Counted from the first letter of the stretch, positions 28,101 to 36,053 are shown. The stretch is DNA of 64,000 bases from Rhodocyclaceae bacterium (GCA_019455325.1 JACFMQ010000001.1:679864-743863); one strand, 5' to 3'. Made by a program: numbers and translations. Notes: generated from the sequence alone by a model not told the origin.

Positions 28101-28672
28101 GTGGATACGCCCTTGTAGCGTTCCATGTACTTGCGGTCGACGTACAGGTTGGAAATGTCCTTCTCATAGACGTTGTCATGCCCGATTTCATCCCGGGTAC
28201 GCTGGCCGGAGACCACGACGCTCTTCAGTTCGGTCGCATTCCTGCCGTCCTCGCCCGAGATATCCGGCAGCACCCGCCGCAGCACGTAGCGATCGCCTCC
28301 CGTGGCAACGGCCTCCAGACCGCTGCCGGCGAGCAGTTGCCGGAAGCCCTCGCCCACCGGATAGCTGCCCCGCACGCCGCCGGAATGCCGCCCCTGCACC
28401 GCCGCCGCATCGAAGGAGAGCAGCACGCCCGCCTCCCGCGCAAAACGGTTGAGCACCTGGGCCAGCGGGCCAGGCCCGATGTCATAGCTACGCACGCCCT
28501 GCTGCTGCGCTCTCTGGCCGGCAGGCATGGTCTGCGCATGGCTCTGGCTTTCGGGCAGGAAGGCCGCCACGATGCACAGCAGCGTGGCGTTGAGGCGGAT
28601 GTTTCGCCATCCACGGAGAGAAGACCTGTCCGTCGAAAATGGCGTCATGCAGGGTCGAACTGCTCTAGGCAT
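25187..28672 (-). CDS. STN-type TonB-dependent receptor, copy 1 (haem/hemophore)
   Basis: 1161 aa. The start has GGAG five bases upstream. An N-terminal signal region (residues ~25-46) precedes an STN signalling domain (about 60-142: SYDIGPGPLAQVLNRFAREA...RYVLRR), a plug (NVYEKDISNLYVDRKYMERYKG, EVEKGPSMTRGIKSGVGGSVSI), and a long 22-strand barrel ending TTMLDVTLRF. The size and plug resemble large hemoglobin/hemophore receptors of the HphR type. The STN domain indicates signalling to a FecR-like anti-sigma factor; fecIR lies at 36.5-38.0 kb. The adjacent hemophilin-like gene is the likely ligand donor. Confidence 0.85.
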   Translation of the reverse strand: MPRAVRPCMTPFSTDRSSLRGWRNIRLNATLLCIVAAFLPESQSHAQTMPAGQRAQQQGVRSYDIGPGPLAQVLNRFAREAGVLLSFDAAAVQGRHSGGVRGSYPVGEGFRQLLAGSGLEAVATGGDRYVLRRVLPDISGEDGRNATELKSVVVSGQRTRDEIGHDNVYEKDISNLYVDRKYMERYKGVSTGDVFAGTNGVYNIDNRNGSALSPIIRGFSGNGRIPITVDGTVQSLDVWQAVHGISNRSYVDPNLFRSIEVEKGPSMTRGIKSGVGGSVSIRTIDATDIIEPGKSWGAEIKLGTANNSLKPSFDAHSFEGRDYRDIPGAAGGNTLFGTPGVGFYEPPTRQRQSGGSSFNGDAYNIFIAGGHQHERFDILAAYSDQKRGNYYAGKKGAGSYAGNTDRGQIGVSNTRNMYPDIALVFPAGYEVPYTSSHTESYLFKGNWKIDQGQKLSFGYTRNNLQFGELPVPIVDYFVNKAAGDDWRGIDNANTHLEYPNPDTTVKQDIWRLGYELKPAGSRLLDLEANLWRTDSRSSRYQSGDYAYGVTDRDRAWDQYTQCNYDRSLLEVRESMPWYYEMYCPGVTPGGPAPERQPNTGGRYNLKIGNRIDSHAVRTGFDISNRFRLSERLSLTAAADYQYEEVRDNKPVTDVAVILNGSLAQAYGPASGRRSEYGVSANLEWQATDRLQLSAGVRYGGYWGFDDETAKQRAAQTEEWRLRNEAVAQNVQVMRLMSAEEIAMSSDPNRYQEWEAYKAANNMPGVIEWDWDSDGNNTGLLYAQIDNPVPLNNGKADRNQNPFYNGSIDLKETVTDPTGQDWATNYSAITVPGTYDKYKAVTPAHGNGYNYVTNAAVNPWKRPQRQQSTAWSTQLVASYLLAERSRAYVRFASMARFASLLETANRLGYASTEFANMKSRPERNDAWEIGYHHDLGGLLRGVDKADVKLAYYHNTIHDYYDRNISLITMQFDRKISSGIELQGRFDTGRFYGNLGVTYRLQQKMCDKDYAVMLDPHYNRVPECMDGGLIGTLSYSTLQPQYSVNLDLGTRLLERKLDLGMRVRHHSKAENETMERMLSRHQSGGWAANGYAYPILGLSGNNRPYFWDPVTLLDLYAEYRIGRDTTVRLSVDNLTNRYYMDPLTRLTAPAPGRTTMLDVTLRF

Positions 28673-28694
28673 TGCGGCTCCGAAAGAAGTAATG

Positions 28695-28713
28695 GTTAAT
28701 GAGAACGATTACT
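28695..28713 (-). promoter_or_regulatory. Fur-box-like site before receptor 1
   Basis: GTTAATGAGAACGATTACT matches the 19-bp Fur consensus at 13 positions and lies 23-41 bases before the receptor start. Related sites precede receptor 2 and fecI, supporting iron control. Matching was done by eye. Confidence 0.55.
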
Positions 28714-28777
28714 ATCAGAAGGACACGCGAGCGAAGCCGAAAGTGCACCTCGGGGCCAAACAAATTGCTAAATAAGC

Positions 28778-28803
28778 AGTGATTCAATGCTGAAGAAGGG
28801 GAA
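28778..28803. repeat. 26-bp direct repeat, left copy, bounding the AbiE module
   Basis: AGTGATTCAATGCTGAAGAA plus GGGGAA, identical to 30831-30856. It lies directly upstream of receptor 1's promoter. The pair brackets the abiE genes exactly. The stretch from here to the AbiEi start (about 290 bases) holds no gene I can support, only the abiE promoter region. Confidence 0.85.
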
Positions 28804-29018
28804 CCGGCACCGTCAGCGGACGCTCCCCGGGCCCTTCAGAGGCCGGCGTGACAGACTGCAAGGGAGCGTTGCCGGCCTTGGGCCGCCGTGCCGCCGATTT
28901 GCAATCCGTTCAAAGCATCCTGGCCGACGGGGGATACGTCGGCCGGCCATTTGCTCAGGCCGTTGAGGAACTTCCAATCAGAAGATCGTGACCAGGCTAT
29001 TAGAAAGTTCTCAATTAT

Positions 29019-29033
29019 CGTAGCTTGGCTACG
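29019..29033. promoter_or_regulatory. Palindrome upstream of abiEi
   Basis: CGTAGC-TTG-GCTACG, a perfect 6-bp inverted repeat in an AT-rich stretch 57 bases before the AbiEi ATG. AbiEi antitoxins autoregulate by binding inverted repeats in their promoter, so this is a candidate operator. Confidence 0.5.
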
Positions 29034-29089
29034 GTTCAATATATCAATCCAAATTGACGGCCATTTGGGAAAGGTGCTTCAATCGCAGC

Positions 29090-29827
29090 ATGGCTACGAC
29101 TGGAACAAGCAAGCTAAATGCGCTCTACACCCGCCTGGCCCCGGGAGCGCCGCTGACCTCGGAAGACTTGGCGACCCTGGGTATCTCGGCGGACCTGGCC
29201 GTGCACTACGTGCGCGCCGGCTGGCTCACGCGCCTGACGCGCGGGGTGTTCTGCCGTCCCAACGACGCCCTGGCGCTGCATCCGAGCCTCGTGCTGCTGC
29301 AGCGCCGGTTCGAGGGGCTGCACGTGGGCGGCAAATCGGCGCTGGACTGGTACGGCGTGCGCCAGTACGTGGCGCAGCAGCCAGTGCTGCAACTCTACGG
29401 CTGGGCGGCCGGGAACCTGCCGGGGTGGTTCACCGAGCGCTTTCCGGCAGAGTACCGCCGCAAGCGCCTGTTCGACGAGCAGCCGGACGCCTTGCTGTAC
29501 GTTGCTCCCTTCGAGAAGCGCAGCGGGGCGCCGAAAGTGTCGGCGCCGGAGCGCGCACTGCTGGAACTACTGAGCGACGTGGGTGTGCGCCAGCCACTGC
29601 AGGAGGCTCGTGAACTCGTGGAAAGCACCTACAACCTGCGCGCCGATGCGCTGCGCGAGTTGCTGCAGCGCTGCACGAGCGTCAAGACCGTGCGGCTGTG
29701 CCTACAGCTCGGCCGCGAGGCGTCGCTGCCCTGGGCGGCCAGGCTCGACCCGGCCACGCTGCCGACGGGCAGCGACCGGCCCTGGGTGTCCCGATCGGCC
29801 GACGGCCTGCTGGTGCTCAAGCCATGA
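29090..29827 (+). CDS. abiEi: AbiEi-type antitoxin (type IV TA)
   Basis: 245 aa from the ATG at MATTGTSKLNAL; an in-frame TTG at 29054 is less likely. An N-terminal winged helix (residues ~5-60, with YVRAGWLTRLTRGVFCRP) precedes a C-terminal domain with GGKSALDWYGVRQYV and SAPERALLELLSDV, both typical of AbiEi. It represses its own promoter and counters AbiEii without direct contact. Its stop overlaps the toxin start. The pair runs opposite to the surrounding iron genes. Confidence 0.9.
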   Translation: MATTGTSKLNALYTRLAPGAPLTSEDLATLGISADLAVHYVRAGWLTRLTRGVFCRPNDALALHPSLVLLQRRFEGLHVGGKSALDWYGVRQYVAQQPVLQLYGWAAGNLPGWFTERFPAEYRRKRLFDEQPDALLYVAPFEKRSGAPKVSAPERALLELLSDVGVRQPLQEARELVESTYNLRADALRELLQRCTSVKTVRLCLQLGREASLPWAARLDPATLPTGSDRPWVSRSADGLLVLKP

Positions 29828-30756
29828 ACCCGGTCTATCTCGATACCGCGCGCCTGCTGACGCAGGTGGCGCCGCAGGTGTTCGTGGATGACACCTTCGC
29901 GTTGAAGGGCGGCACGGCGATCAACCTGTTCGTACGTGACATGCCGCGCCTGTCGGTAGACCTCGATCTGGTCTTTCCTGACCACACGCTGCCGCGCGAC
30001 GAGGCGCTGGCGCGCATCAACGACGCCATTCGGCAAGCGGCCGAGCGCTTGAGGAAGCGCGGCTTCCAGACGCACGCGCCGGCGGCGGCAGTCGGTGAGA
30101 CCAAGCTGCTGGTGCGCCGTGGCGCCGTTCAGGTGAAGATCGAAGTGAACTTCGTGATGCGCGGCACCGTGCTGCCGGTGCGCCATGCGTCGCTCACGCC
30201 GGCCGCCCGCGACGTGCTGATGGCCGACCTGGAGATTCCGGTGGTGTCGCTGGAGGACGTGTACGGCGGCAAGCTGGTCGCGGCGCTGGACCGGCAGCAT
30301 CCGCGCGACCTGTTCGACGTGATGAAGCTCTTTGCCCACGAGGGCATCACACCAGGCATCCGGCGCGCTTTCGTGGTCTACCTGGCCAGCAGCAACCGGC
30401 CGGTGCACGAAGTGCTGTTCCCGCCGCTGCGGGACATTCGCTACGACTACGAACACAACTTCCTGGGCATGACGGCCGAGCCGGTGCCGCTGGAGGCACT
30501 GCTGGCCACGCGCGAGCGGCTGATGCAGGAGATCCAGCAGGGGTTGGATGACGACGAACGGCGCTTCCTGCTGTCGCTGGTTGCCGGCATGCCCGAGTGG
30601 GCGCTGCTGGGCATCGGCCACCTCGAACATCTGCCGGGCGTGCGCTGGAAGCTGCAGAACCTGGCGCAGCTTCGGAAGAAGTTTGCGGAGCAGGCCGACG
30701 TGCTGGCCACGCGGCTGGCGGCGATACCCGCCAATGCGAGCAAGCCGGCCGGTTGA
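29824..30756 (+). CDS. abiEii: AbiEii nucleotidyltransferase toxin
   Basis: 310 aa. The nucleotidyltransferase core is intact: FALKGGTAINLF (Lys28, GGT 29-31) and SVDLDLVF (Asp46, Asp48), then KIEVNFVMRG and the LEDVYGGKLVAALDRQHPRDLFDVMKL segment typical of AbiEii/DUF1814. It overlaps abiEi by four bases. The pair is a phage-defence/plasmid-stability type TA system and appears functional from sequence. Confidence 0.92.
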   Translation: MNPVYLDTARLLTQVAPQVFVDDTFALKGGTAINLFVRDMPRLSVDLDLVFPDHTLPRDEALARINDAIRQAAERLRKRGFQTHAPAAAVGETKLLVRRGAVQVKIEVNFVMRGTVLPVRHASLTPAARDVLMADLEIPVVSLEDVYGGKLVAALDRQHPRDLFDVMKLFAHEGITPGIRRAFVVYLASSNRPVHEVLFPPLRDIRYDYEHNFLGMTAEPVPLEALLATRERLMQEIQQGLDDDERRFLLSLVAGMPEWALLGIGHLEHLPGVRWKLQNLAQLRKKFAEQADVLATRLAAIPANASKPAG

Positions 30757-30830
30757 TCCGCTCCGCGATCGGCGATGGCGCTGCACCTGCTGCGGTGCGC
30801 CTGAGATTGCGGGCTCGCGGCTCCCAAGCA

Positions 30831-30856
30831 AGTGATTCAATGCTGAAGAAGGGGAA
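30831..30856. repeat. 26-bp direct repeat, right copy
   Basis: Identical to 28778-28803. On the minus strand the bases beyond it (30857-30870) read ATTCTCTGCCGC, which resembles the slam start ATGTTCTGCCGT. Unit 2 therefore keeps a vestige of a second slam start with ATG changed to ATT. Confidence 0.8.
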
Positions 30857-30907
30857 GCGGCAGAGAATTGGAATTCCCCTGACAGGAAAGGGGTTGGGAA
30901 ATAGAAT

Positions 30908-30930
30908 GGAGGCCGGCGGGGCCGGCCTCC
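30908..30930 (-). terminator. Hairpin after hemophore gene copy 2
   Basis: The same 10-bp stem as at 24143-24165, with one loop base changed and a T-rich stretch after it on the minus strand. With no slam following, it would act as a terminator for the unit-2 transcript facing the abiE genes. Confidence 0.55.
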
Positions 30931-30963
30931 AGATGTCACATCACTTTCCTGGTGGCGCACACC

Positions 30964-31839
30964 TCACTGTTTGCCACCGAAAGCAACATGGTTGCCGGCT
31001 CCGCCACCCGTATAGATGCCGGCCAGGGCTGTGGCGTTGTTGTAGAACTGGCCTGTGGCACCGTTGCCTGAAAACGTGCCGTTGCCATAGATGGTCGAGT
31101 TGATGCCGACGTTGGCATCGCCCGTACGGCTCAGGGTGCCGGTCAGTGCGTTGGCGCTGCCGCCCGACACGTAGTTGGCGGTCAGGGTGCCAGAGTACAA
31201 CTGCGGCGAGTGCGGCAGGTTGCTGCCGACGCCGGTCTGGCGGATGCCCACCACGTTGTAGGTCACATTGGTCAGCGTCGGCATGCTGGTCACGGCGTTG
31301 TCGCCCACGTACCACACGGTGCGGTCGGCGCTGCCCATGTTCAGGTCGGTGCTGTCACCCTGATTCGGCGTGCCGCTCACGGGCGGCGACCACTCGCCGA
31401 AGTACACCCCGCTGCCCGCCGCCATGCCCTTGACCTGGCCGATGACCAAGCCGCCGAAGTGCGGCCAACCGGTCTGCGTCAGATACCTGACCTGGCGCAG
31501 GCTGTAGACGTTGGCCACGGCGTTCTGGTTGTTGTACCAGACCTGGGCGATGGGCAGCCCGTCACCGGGGAACGGCGCGTAGAACGGCCCCGCCTGGTTC
31601 GCCGTCGCGGCGCCGGTCACCTGGGTGATCGGCGCGGCGGCAATGTTGACGTAGCCAGACATGCTTCCGTCGTTGCGCAGCATGCTGATCCCGGCGTAGC
31701 CGGTCGGCGCTCCGGGCGGGAAGTCGGACGGACCGACCTGCACGTTGGCCGTGTTCGAGGAACCGCCCTGCGCCGCCGCAAAGGCAGGTGCGGCAGCGGC
31801 GAGGGCCAGTACGGCGGTGGCAATCACTGTCATTTTCAT
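30964..31839 (-). CDS. Secreted hemophilin-like protein, copy 2 (predicted Slam substrate)
   Basis: 291 aa, with AGGAGA before ATG. The signal peptide (MKMTVIATAVLALAAAAPAFA) has an AxA cleavage site and no lipobox Cys. It shares with copy 1 the N-terminal QGGSSNTANV-type start, the central WPHFGGLVIG and GVYFGEWSP blocks, STDLNMGS, RTVWYVGDN, and the C-terminal FYNNATALAGIYTGGGAG. The first ~110 residues differ most, which may mean a different ligand or receptor pairing. Export presumably uses the single Slam encoded at 22.6-24.1 kb. Confidence 0.65.
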   Translation of the reverse strand: MKMTVIATAVLALAAAAPAFAAAQGGSSNTANVQVGPSDFPPGAPTGYAGISMLRNDGSMSGYVNIAAAPITQVTGAATANQAGPFYAPFPGDGLPIAQVWYNNQNAVANVYSLRQVRYLTQTGWPHFGGLVIGQVKGMAAGSGVYFGEWSPPVSGTPNQGDSTDLNMGSADRTVWYVGDNAVTSMPTLTNVTYNVVGIRQTGVGSNLPHSPQLYSGTLTANYVSGGSANALTGTLSRTGDANVGINSTIYGNGTFSGNGATGQFYNNATALAGIYTGGGAGNHVAFGGKQ

Positions 31840-31912
31840 GGCATTTCTCCTGATGAAAGGTTGAGTGCTGCAACAATCTGGTTTTTCAAGAAAAACCAGC
31901 AAAAATCTGAAG

Positions 31913-34900
31913 CTAGAACCTGAACACGGCGTCCAGCATCACGGTGCGGCCCGGCCCCGGCACCGCCGCCTTGTTCAGCGGGTCGAGGTAGTAGCGGTCG
32001 GTGAGGTTCTCCACCGACAGGCGCAGCGTGGTCTTGCGATCGAAGCGGTACTCGGCGTACAGGTCGATGAGCTTCACCGGGTCCCAGTAATAGGGGCGCA
32101 CGGTGGCGGAGGTAAAAATCAACTGGTAGGCGTAGCCCTGCGCGCCGCCGCCGTTGTAGTGCCGCAGCAGGCGGTCGAGCTTGTCGTTGTCGGCGCTGCT
32201 GTGGTAGCGCAGGCGCATGCCCAGGTCCAGCCTGCGCTCCAGCAGGCGCGCGCCGAGATCCAGGTTGATCGAGTATTTCGGCTGCAGGCTGGCGAAGGAC
32301 AGGGTGCCGGGGAAGCCGCCCGGCAGGCATTCGGGCACGCGGCTGTAGTGCGGGTCGAGGAACACCGCGTAGTCCTTGTCGCACATCTCCTGGCGCTTGC
32401 GCCAGGTGGCGCCCAGGCCGCCGTAGAAGCGGCCGGTGTCGAAGCGGCTCTGCAGTTCGAGGCCGCTCATGATCTTGCGGTCGAACTGGATCATCGCCAT
32501 GTTGAGGGTGCGGTCGTAGAAGTCGTGGATGGTGTTGTGGAAGTAGCTCAGCTTCACGTCCGCACGCCGCAGTTCCGGCAGCAGGCCGCTCAGGTCGTAG
32601 ACGTAGCCGACCTCCCAGGCGTCGTTGCGCTCGGGCCTGGGCGAGGAATACTCGAACTCCCCGCCGAGGCCCGTCCGGTTGGCCGCCTCGAGAATGCTCG
32701 GGAAGCGCGGCATGCTGGAATAGCGCGCATACACCCGGGCGCGCTCACCCAGCAGGTAGGAGGCGGCGAGCATGTGCGACCAGGCATGCGCGCGCTGCGT
32801 TTCCGGGCGCCTCCACGGCTCGCCGGAGGTTTGATAGACGAAGCTGCCCCCGAAACCCGGTACTCCCGGTCGGTATTTCTTGAAGGTTCCGGCAACCCCT
32901 TGCGGGTTCTCCACCGTCTCGTTCAGATCGATGCTGCCGTTGTGGAAGGGATTCTGGCCGCTGTCCGGCTTGCCGTTCTGCAGCGGCACCGCGGCGGACA
33001 TGAACCAGTATTGAAGGCCCGTATTCCTATCGGTCCACTGCGAGGTGATGTTGTTGGCCTTCTTGTAGTCATCAAATGACTGCTGCACCGGAAGACTGGC
33101 GGCGAGGGCGATCAGATAGGCATCCCACTCAGGCCCGGCCTGAACCGTCCCTCCCGTTGCCGTCAGCCAATCCATAAACGCTGTCGACGTAGCATTGGAC
33201 AAAACCCCGAGGGCGGCCATCGTCGCCATTTCGTCATTGCTCACCACGCGGTAGTAGTCCACTCTCTGGTGCGTATACACAAGCTTGCTCTCCCACAGTT
33301 CATTGCGCTCGGCGCGGCGCTTGTCCAGTTCGTCGTCGTACACCCAGTAGCCGCCGTAGCGCGCCCCGGCGCTCAGTTGCAGGCGGTCGGTGGGCCGCCA
33401 TTCGGCGACGGCGCCGGCGCCGTATTCCTGCCGCCGCCCGGAGGCCGGGCCGAACTTGGAGGGCGCGAGGCCCACGCCCATGACCGAGGTTTCGATCGGC
33501 ACGTAATCCTTCTGCCGTTCGTACTGCCAATCGGCGGTGGCGGTCAGAGCCAGGCGGTCGGTGAGGCGGAAGCGGTTGCTCATGTCCACCCCGCTGCGGG
33601 TGGAGCGGGTCTGGATTTCGTTGCCGATGAACACCGTGTACTGGTCGTCGGTATTCGGCGTCTTGGCCGGTTCCGGGGTGCCGATGAGGGCGGGGTTGGA
33701 GCAGAAGGCACCACCGTTGCAGCCCACCCAGTAATCCCAGGCGAAATCCTTCGCCAGCACCTGATAGGTGAAGTCACCGTTCTGGTAGCGCCGGTTCTTG
33801 CTGTCCGTCTGCCACAGCCCGAGGTCGAGGTCGATCCAGCGCGAGCCGGCCGGTTTCCACTGGTAGCCCAGGCGGTAGATGTCCTGCTTGACGGTGGTGG
33901 CCGGAAAGGGGTACTGGATGACCTCCTTGCCCTTGTTTAAATAAATGTCGTGGTCCAACTGGTAGATGTAGTCGCCCGTCAGGGCGGACGGCTGCTCGGC
34001 GAAGGCCAGGTCGTTGCGGGTGTAGTTGAAGCTGAGCGTCTGGTCGTTGGGCAGCCTCCAGTTGTTCTTGAGCACCAGGCTTTCGGCCTCGGTGTGGGTG
34101 TAGGGCACCTCCCAGCCGGGTGCGAACAGGCGGGCGATATTGGGGTACAGGTTCCGCGCCCTTTGCTCCTGCCCGGCGCCGGCGAGGCCGTTGTACATAT
34201 AGCTGCCCGCCCCGTTCTTGCCGGCGAAGTAGTTGCCGCGACGGGCGTTGCTGTAGGCGACCAGCACGTCGAAGACATCATGCTTGTAGGCGCCGGCGAG
34301 GAACAGCTTGCGGTCGTCCAGGTTGAACAGGCGGCTGTCGCTCCGGCTGCGCAACTCGGCCTGCGGCTGGTAGAACGCCAGCCCGGGCGTTCCGAACGGA
34401 GAGGCGGCGATGGCGCCGGGAATGTCGCGGTAATCCTTGCCGACCAGGCTGTAGGCATCGGTGGAATCCTTGATCGAGTTGCTGGCGGTGCCCACCTTCA
34501 GCTCCATCCCCCAGTTCTTGCCCGCCTGGATGATGTCCTCGGCGTCGATGGTGCGGATGTTCACCGAGCCGCCGATGCCGCTCTTGATGCCGCGCGTCAT
34601 CGACGGACCTTTTTCCACCTCGATGCTGCGGAACAGGTTGGGGTCCACATAGTTGCGGTTGTTGATGCCCTGCCGTCCCATCCACACGTCGACGGACTGC
34701 ACGGTGCCGTCGACCGTCACCGGAACACGGCCGTTGCCCTGCAGGCCCCGGATGTTGGGAAAGAGCGCCGCGCCGTTGCGGTTGTCGGAGTTGTAGACGC
34801 CGTTCATGCCGGCGAAGACGTCGCCGGCGGACACGCCGCGATAGCGATCCAGGTACTGACGGTCGACATAGGCGTTGGAAATGTCCTTCTCATAGACGTT

Positions 34901-35398
34901 GTCATGCCCGATCTCGTCCCGAGTACGCCGGCCGGTGACCAGAACGCTCTTCAGTTCGGTCGCACTCTTGCCGTCCTCGCCCGAGATATCCGGCAGCACT
35001 CGCCGCAACACGTAGCGATCGCCTCCCGTGGCAACGGCTTCCAGACCGCTGCCGGCGAGCAGTTGCCGGAAGCCCTCGCCCACCGGATAGCTGCCCCGCA
35101 CGCCGCCGGAATGCCGCCCCTGCACCGCCGCCGCATCGAAGGAGAGCAGCACGCCCGCCTCCCGCGCAAAACGGTTGAGCACCTGGGCCAGCGGGCCAGG
35201 CCCGATGTCATAGCTACGCACGCCCTGCTGCTGCGCTCTCTGGCCGGCAGGCATGGTCTGCGCATGGCTCTGGCTTTCGGGCAGGAAGGCCGCCACGATG
35301 CACAGCAGCGTGGCGTTGAGGCGGATGTTTCGCCATCCACGGAAGGAAGACCTGTCCGTCGGAAACGGCGTCATGCAGGGTCGAACTGCTCCAGGCAT
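31913..35398 (-). CDS. STN-type TonB-dependent receptor, copy 2 (haem/hemophore)
   Basis: 1161 aa, exactly the length of copy 1. Residues 21-142 (signal region and STN domain) are identical to copy 1. The plug is similar (NVYEKDISNAYVDRQYLDRYRG, EVEKGPSMTRGIKSGIGG), while the barrel and its loops are strongly diverged. It ends TVMLDAVFRF. It lies downstream of fecI-fecR on the same strand and 73 bases before its own hemophilin-like gene. A shared STN with different barrels suggests both report to the same FecR while binding different ligands. Confidence 0.85.
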   Translation of the reverse strand: MPGAVRPCMTPFPTDRSSFRGWRNIRLNATLLCIVAAFLPESQSHAQTMPAGQRAQQQGVRSYDIGPGPLAQVLNRFAREAGVLLSFDAAAVQGRHSGGVRGSYPVGEGFRQLLAGSGLEAVATGGDRYVLRRVLPDISGEDGKSATELKSVLVTGRRTRDEIGHDNVYEKDISNAYVDRQYLDRYRGVSAGDVFAGMNGVYNSDNRNGAALFPNIRGLQGNGRVPVTVDGTVQSVDVWMGRQGINNRNYVDPNLFRSIEVEKGPSMTRGIKSGIGGSVNIRTIDAEDIIQAGKNWGMELKVGTASNSIKDSTDAYSLVGKDYRDIPGAIAASPFGTPGLAFYQPQAELRSRSDSRLFNLDDRKLFLAGAYKHDVFDVLVAYSNARRGNYFAGKNGAGSYMYNGLAGAGQEQRARNLYPNIARLFAPGWEVPYTHTEAESLVLKNNWRLPNDQTLSFNYTRNDLAFAEQPSALTGDYIYQLDHDIYLNKGKEVIQYPFPATTVKQDIYRLGYQWKPAGSRWIDLDLGLWQTDSKNRRYQNGDFTYQVLAKDFAWDYWVGCNGGAFCSNPALIGTPEPAKTPNTDDQYTVFIGNEIQTRSTRSGVDMSNRFRLTDRLALTATADWQYERQKDYVPIETSVMGVGLAPSKFGPASGRRQEYGAGAVAEWRPTDRLQLSAGARYGGYWVYDDELDKRRAERNELWESKLVYTHQRVDYYRVVSNDEMATMAALGVLSNATSTAFMDWLTATGGTVQAGPEWDAYLIALAASLPVQQSFDDYKKANNITSQWTDRNTGLQYWFMSAAVPLQNGKPDSGQNPFHNGSIDLNETVENPQGVAGTFKKYRPGVPGFGGSFVYQTSGEPWRRPETQRAHAWSHMLAASYLLGERARVYARYSSMPRFPSILEAANRTGLGGEFEYSSPRPERNDAWEVGYVYDLSGLLPELRRADVKLSYFHNTIHDFYDRTLNMAMIQFDRKIMSGLELQSRFDTGRFYGGLGATWRKRQEMCDKDYAVFLDPHYSRVPECLPGGFPGTLSFASLQPKYSINLDLGARLLERRLDLGMRLRYHSSADNDKLDRLLRHYNGGGAQGYAYQLIFTSATVRPYYWDPVKLIDLYAEYRFDRKTTLRLSVENLTDRYYLDPLNKAAVPGPGRTVMLDAVFRF

Positions 35399-35420
35399 TG
35401 CGGCTCCAGAAAGAAGTAAA

Positions 35421-35439
35421 GTTAATGAGAACTGTTACT
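35421..35439 (-). promoter_or_regulatory. Fur-box-like site before receptor 2
   Basis: GTTAATGAGAACTGTTACT matches the Fur consensus at 12 of 19 positions, at the same distance from the start as the site in unit 1. The 35501-35770 stretch beyond it holds no complete gene. Confidence 0.45.
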
Positions 35440-35642
35440 ACTTGGAGGACACGCGAGCGAAGCCGAAAGTGCACCTCGGAGCCAAACAAATTGCTAAATA
35501 GTCCGCCCTGAACGACCCGCAACTCATTGATCCGGCGTGCGGTTTGTCGGGTTGATGGGAACGGGATTTGCGAGGTATGGTTTTACCCGAGTGAGTTTTC
35601 TTGCAAATTCCTCCGAGGACCGGGCGCGGCATTCCCGAGCCT

Positions 35643-35753
35643 GTGAAGGTGCTCCTGCAAATCACCTATGGGACCGACAAGCAGGCCGCAGCAGCCGTCG
35701 CCAAGCTGCGCCGGGAGACTACGGAAGCCGAGTTCCTGACCCGCTTCTTGTGA
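35643..35753 (+). other. Small open frame, possible gene remnant
   Basis: 36 residues from GTG (VKVLLQITYGTDKQAAAAVAKLRRE...FLTRFL), in a lower-GC stretch between receptor 2 and the XRE gene. It could be the C-terminal scrap of a lost gene. I do not recognise the family. Confidence 0.2.
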
Positions 35754-35771
35754 CCGGCGCGCTCGACGGGA

Positions 35772-36053
35772 TCAGGCAGCTTCCAGCACCCGCATTTCAA
35801 TGTGGAGCCCGGCCGCCGCTGCCATGTTCACCAGAGCATCGAGGCCGAACAGATTGATCTTGCCGCGCAGCAAGTCCGAAACACGGGGCTGCGTCACGCC
35901 AAAGAGCTTGGCGGCCTGCGCCTGACTCATTTTCGTGCGGGCGATGTGGTTCTTCAGCGCCATCATCAGCATAGAGCGCAGCTTCATGTTTTCCGCTTCT
36001 TCCGGGGTGTCCTCGATGGCATCCCAGACATTGGTAAATTTCTGATTGCTCAT
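35772..36053 (-). CDS. XRE-family antitoxin (HigA-like)
   Basis: 93 aa. A helix-turn-helix at about residues 40-65 (KMSQAQAAKLFGVTQPRVSDLLRGKI) is typical of the short XRE/HTH antitoxins paired with phage Gp49-like HigB toxins. The start overlaps the end of the upstream toxin frame, the reverse (toxin-first) order usual for HigBA. The toxin is broken, so the antitoxin may be orphaned. Confidence 0.85.
   Translation of the reverse strand: MSNQKFTNVWDAIEDTPEEAENMKLRSMLMMALKNHIARTKMSQAQAAKLFGVTQPRVSDLLRGKINLFGLDALVNMAAAAGLHIEMRVLEAA

Larger units (their letters stand above)
24105..28774. repeat. Tandem duplication unit 1 (hemophore + TonB receptor)
   Basis: This segment is homologous end to end with 30870-35500. 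Both begin with the same leader (GGAATTCCCCTGACAGGAAA) and hairpin, then carry a hemophilin-like gene, an STN-type receptor and its promoter, and end in AACAAATTGCTAAATA. Identity is highest at the two ends and over the receptor N-terminus, and low in the receptor barrels. Confidence 0.85.
30870..35500. repeat. Tandem duplication unit 2 (hemophore + TonB receptor)
   Basis: Second copy of the hairpin-hemophore-receptor-promoter segment (see 24105-28774). It lacks slam apart from a ~20-base start vestige next to its left end. Confidence 0.85.

Noticed and set aside
26600-28699. Long open frame opposite receptor 1, with a counterpart opposite receptor 2
   Set aside because: No signal, motif or RBS; both are antisense to well-defined receptors.
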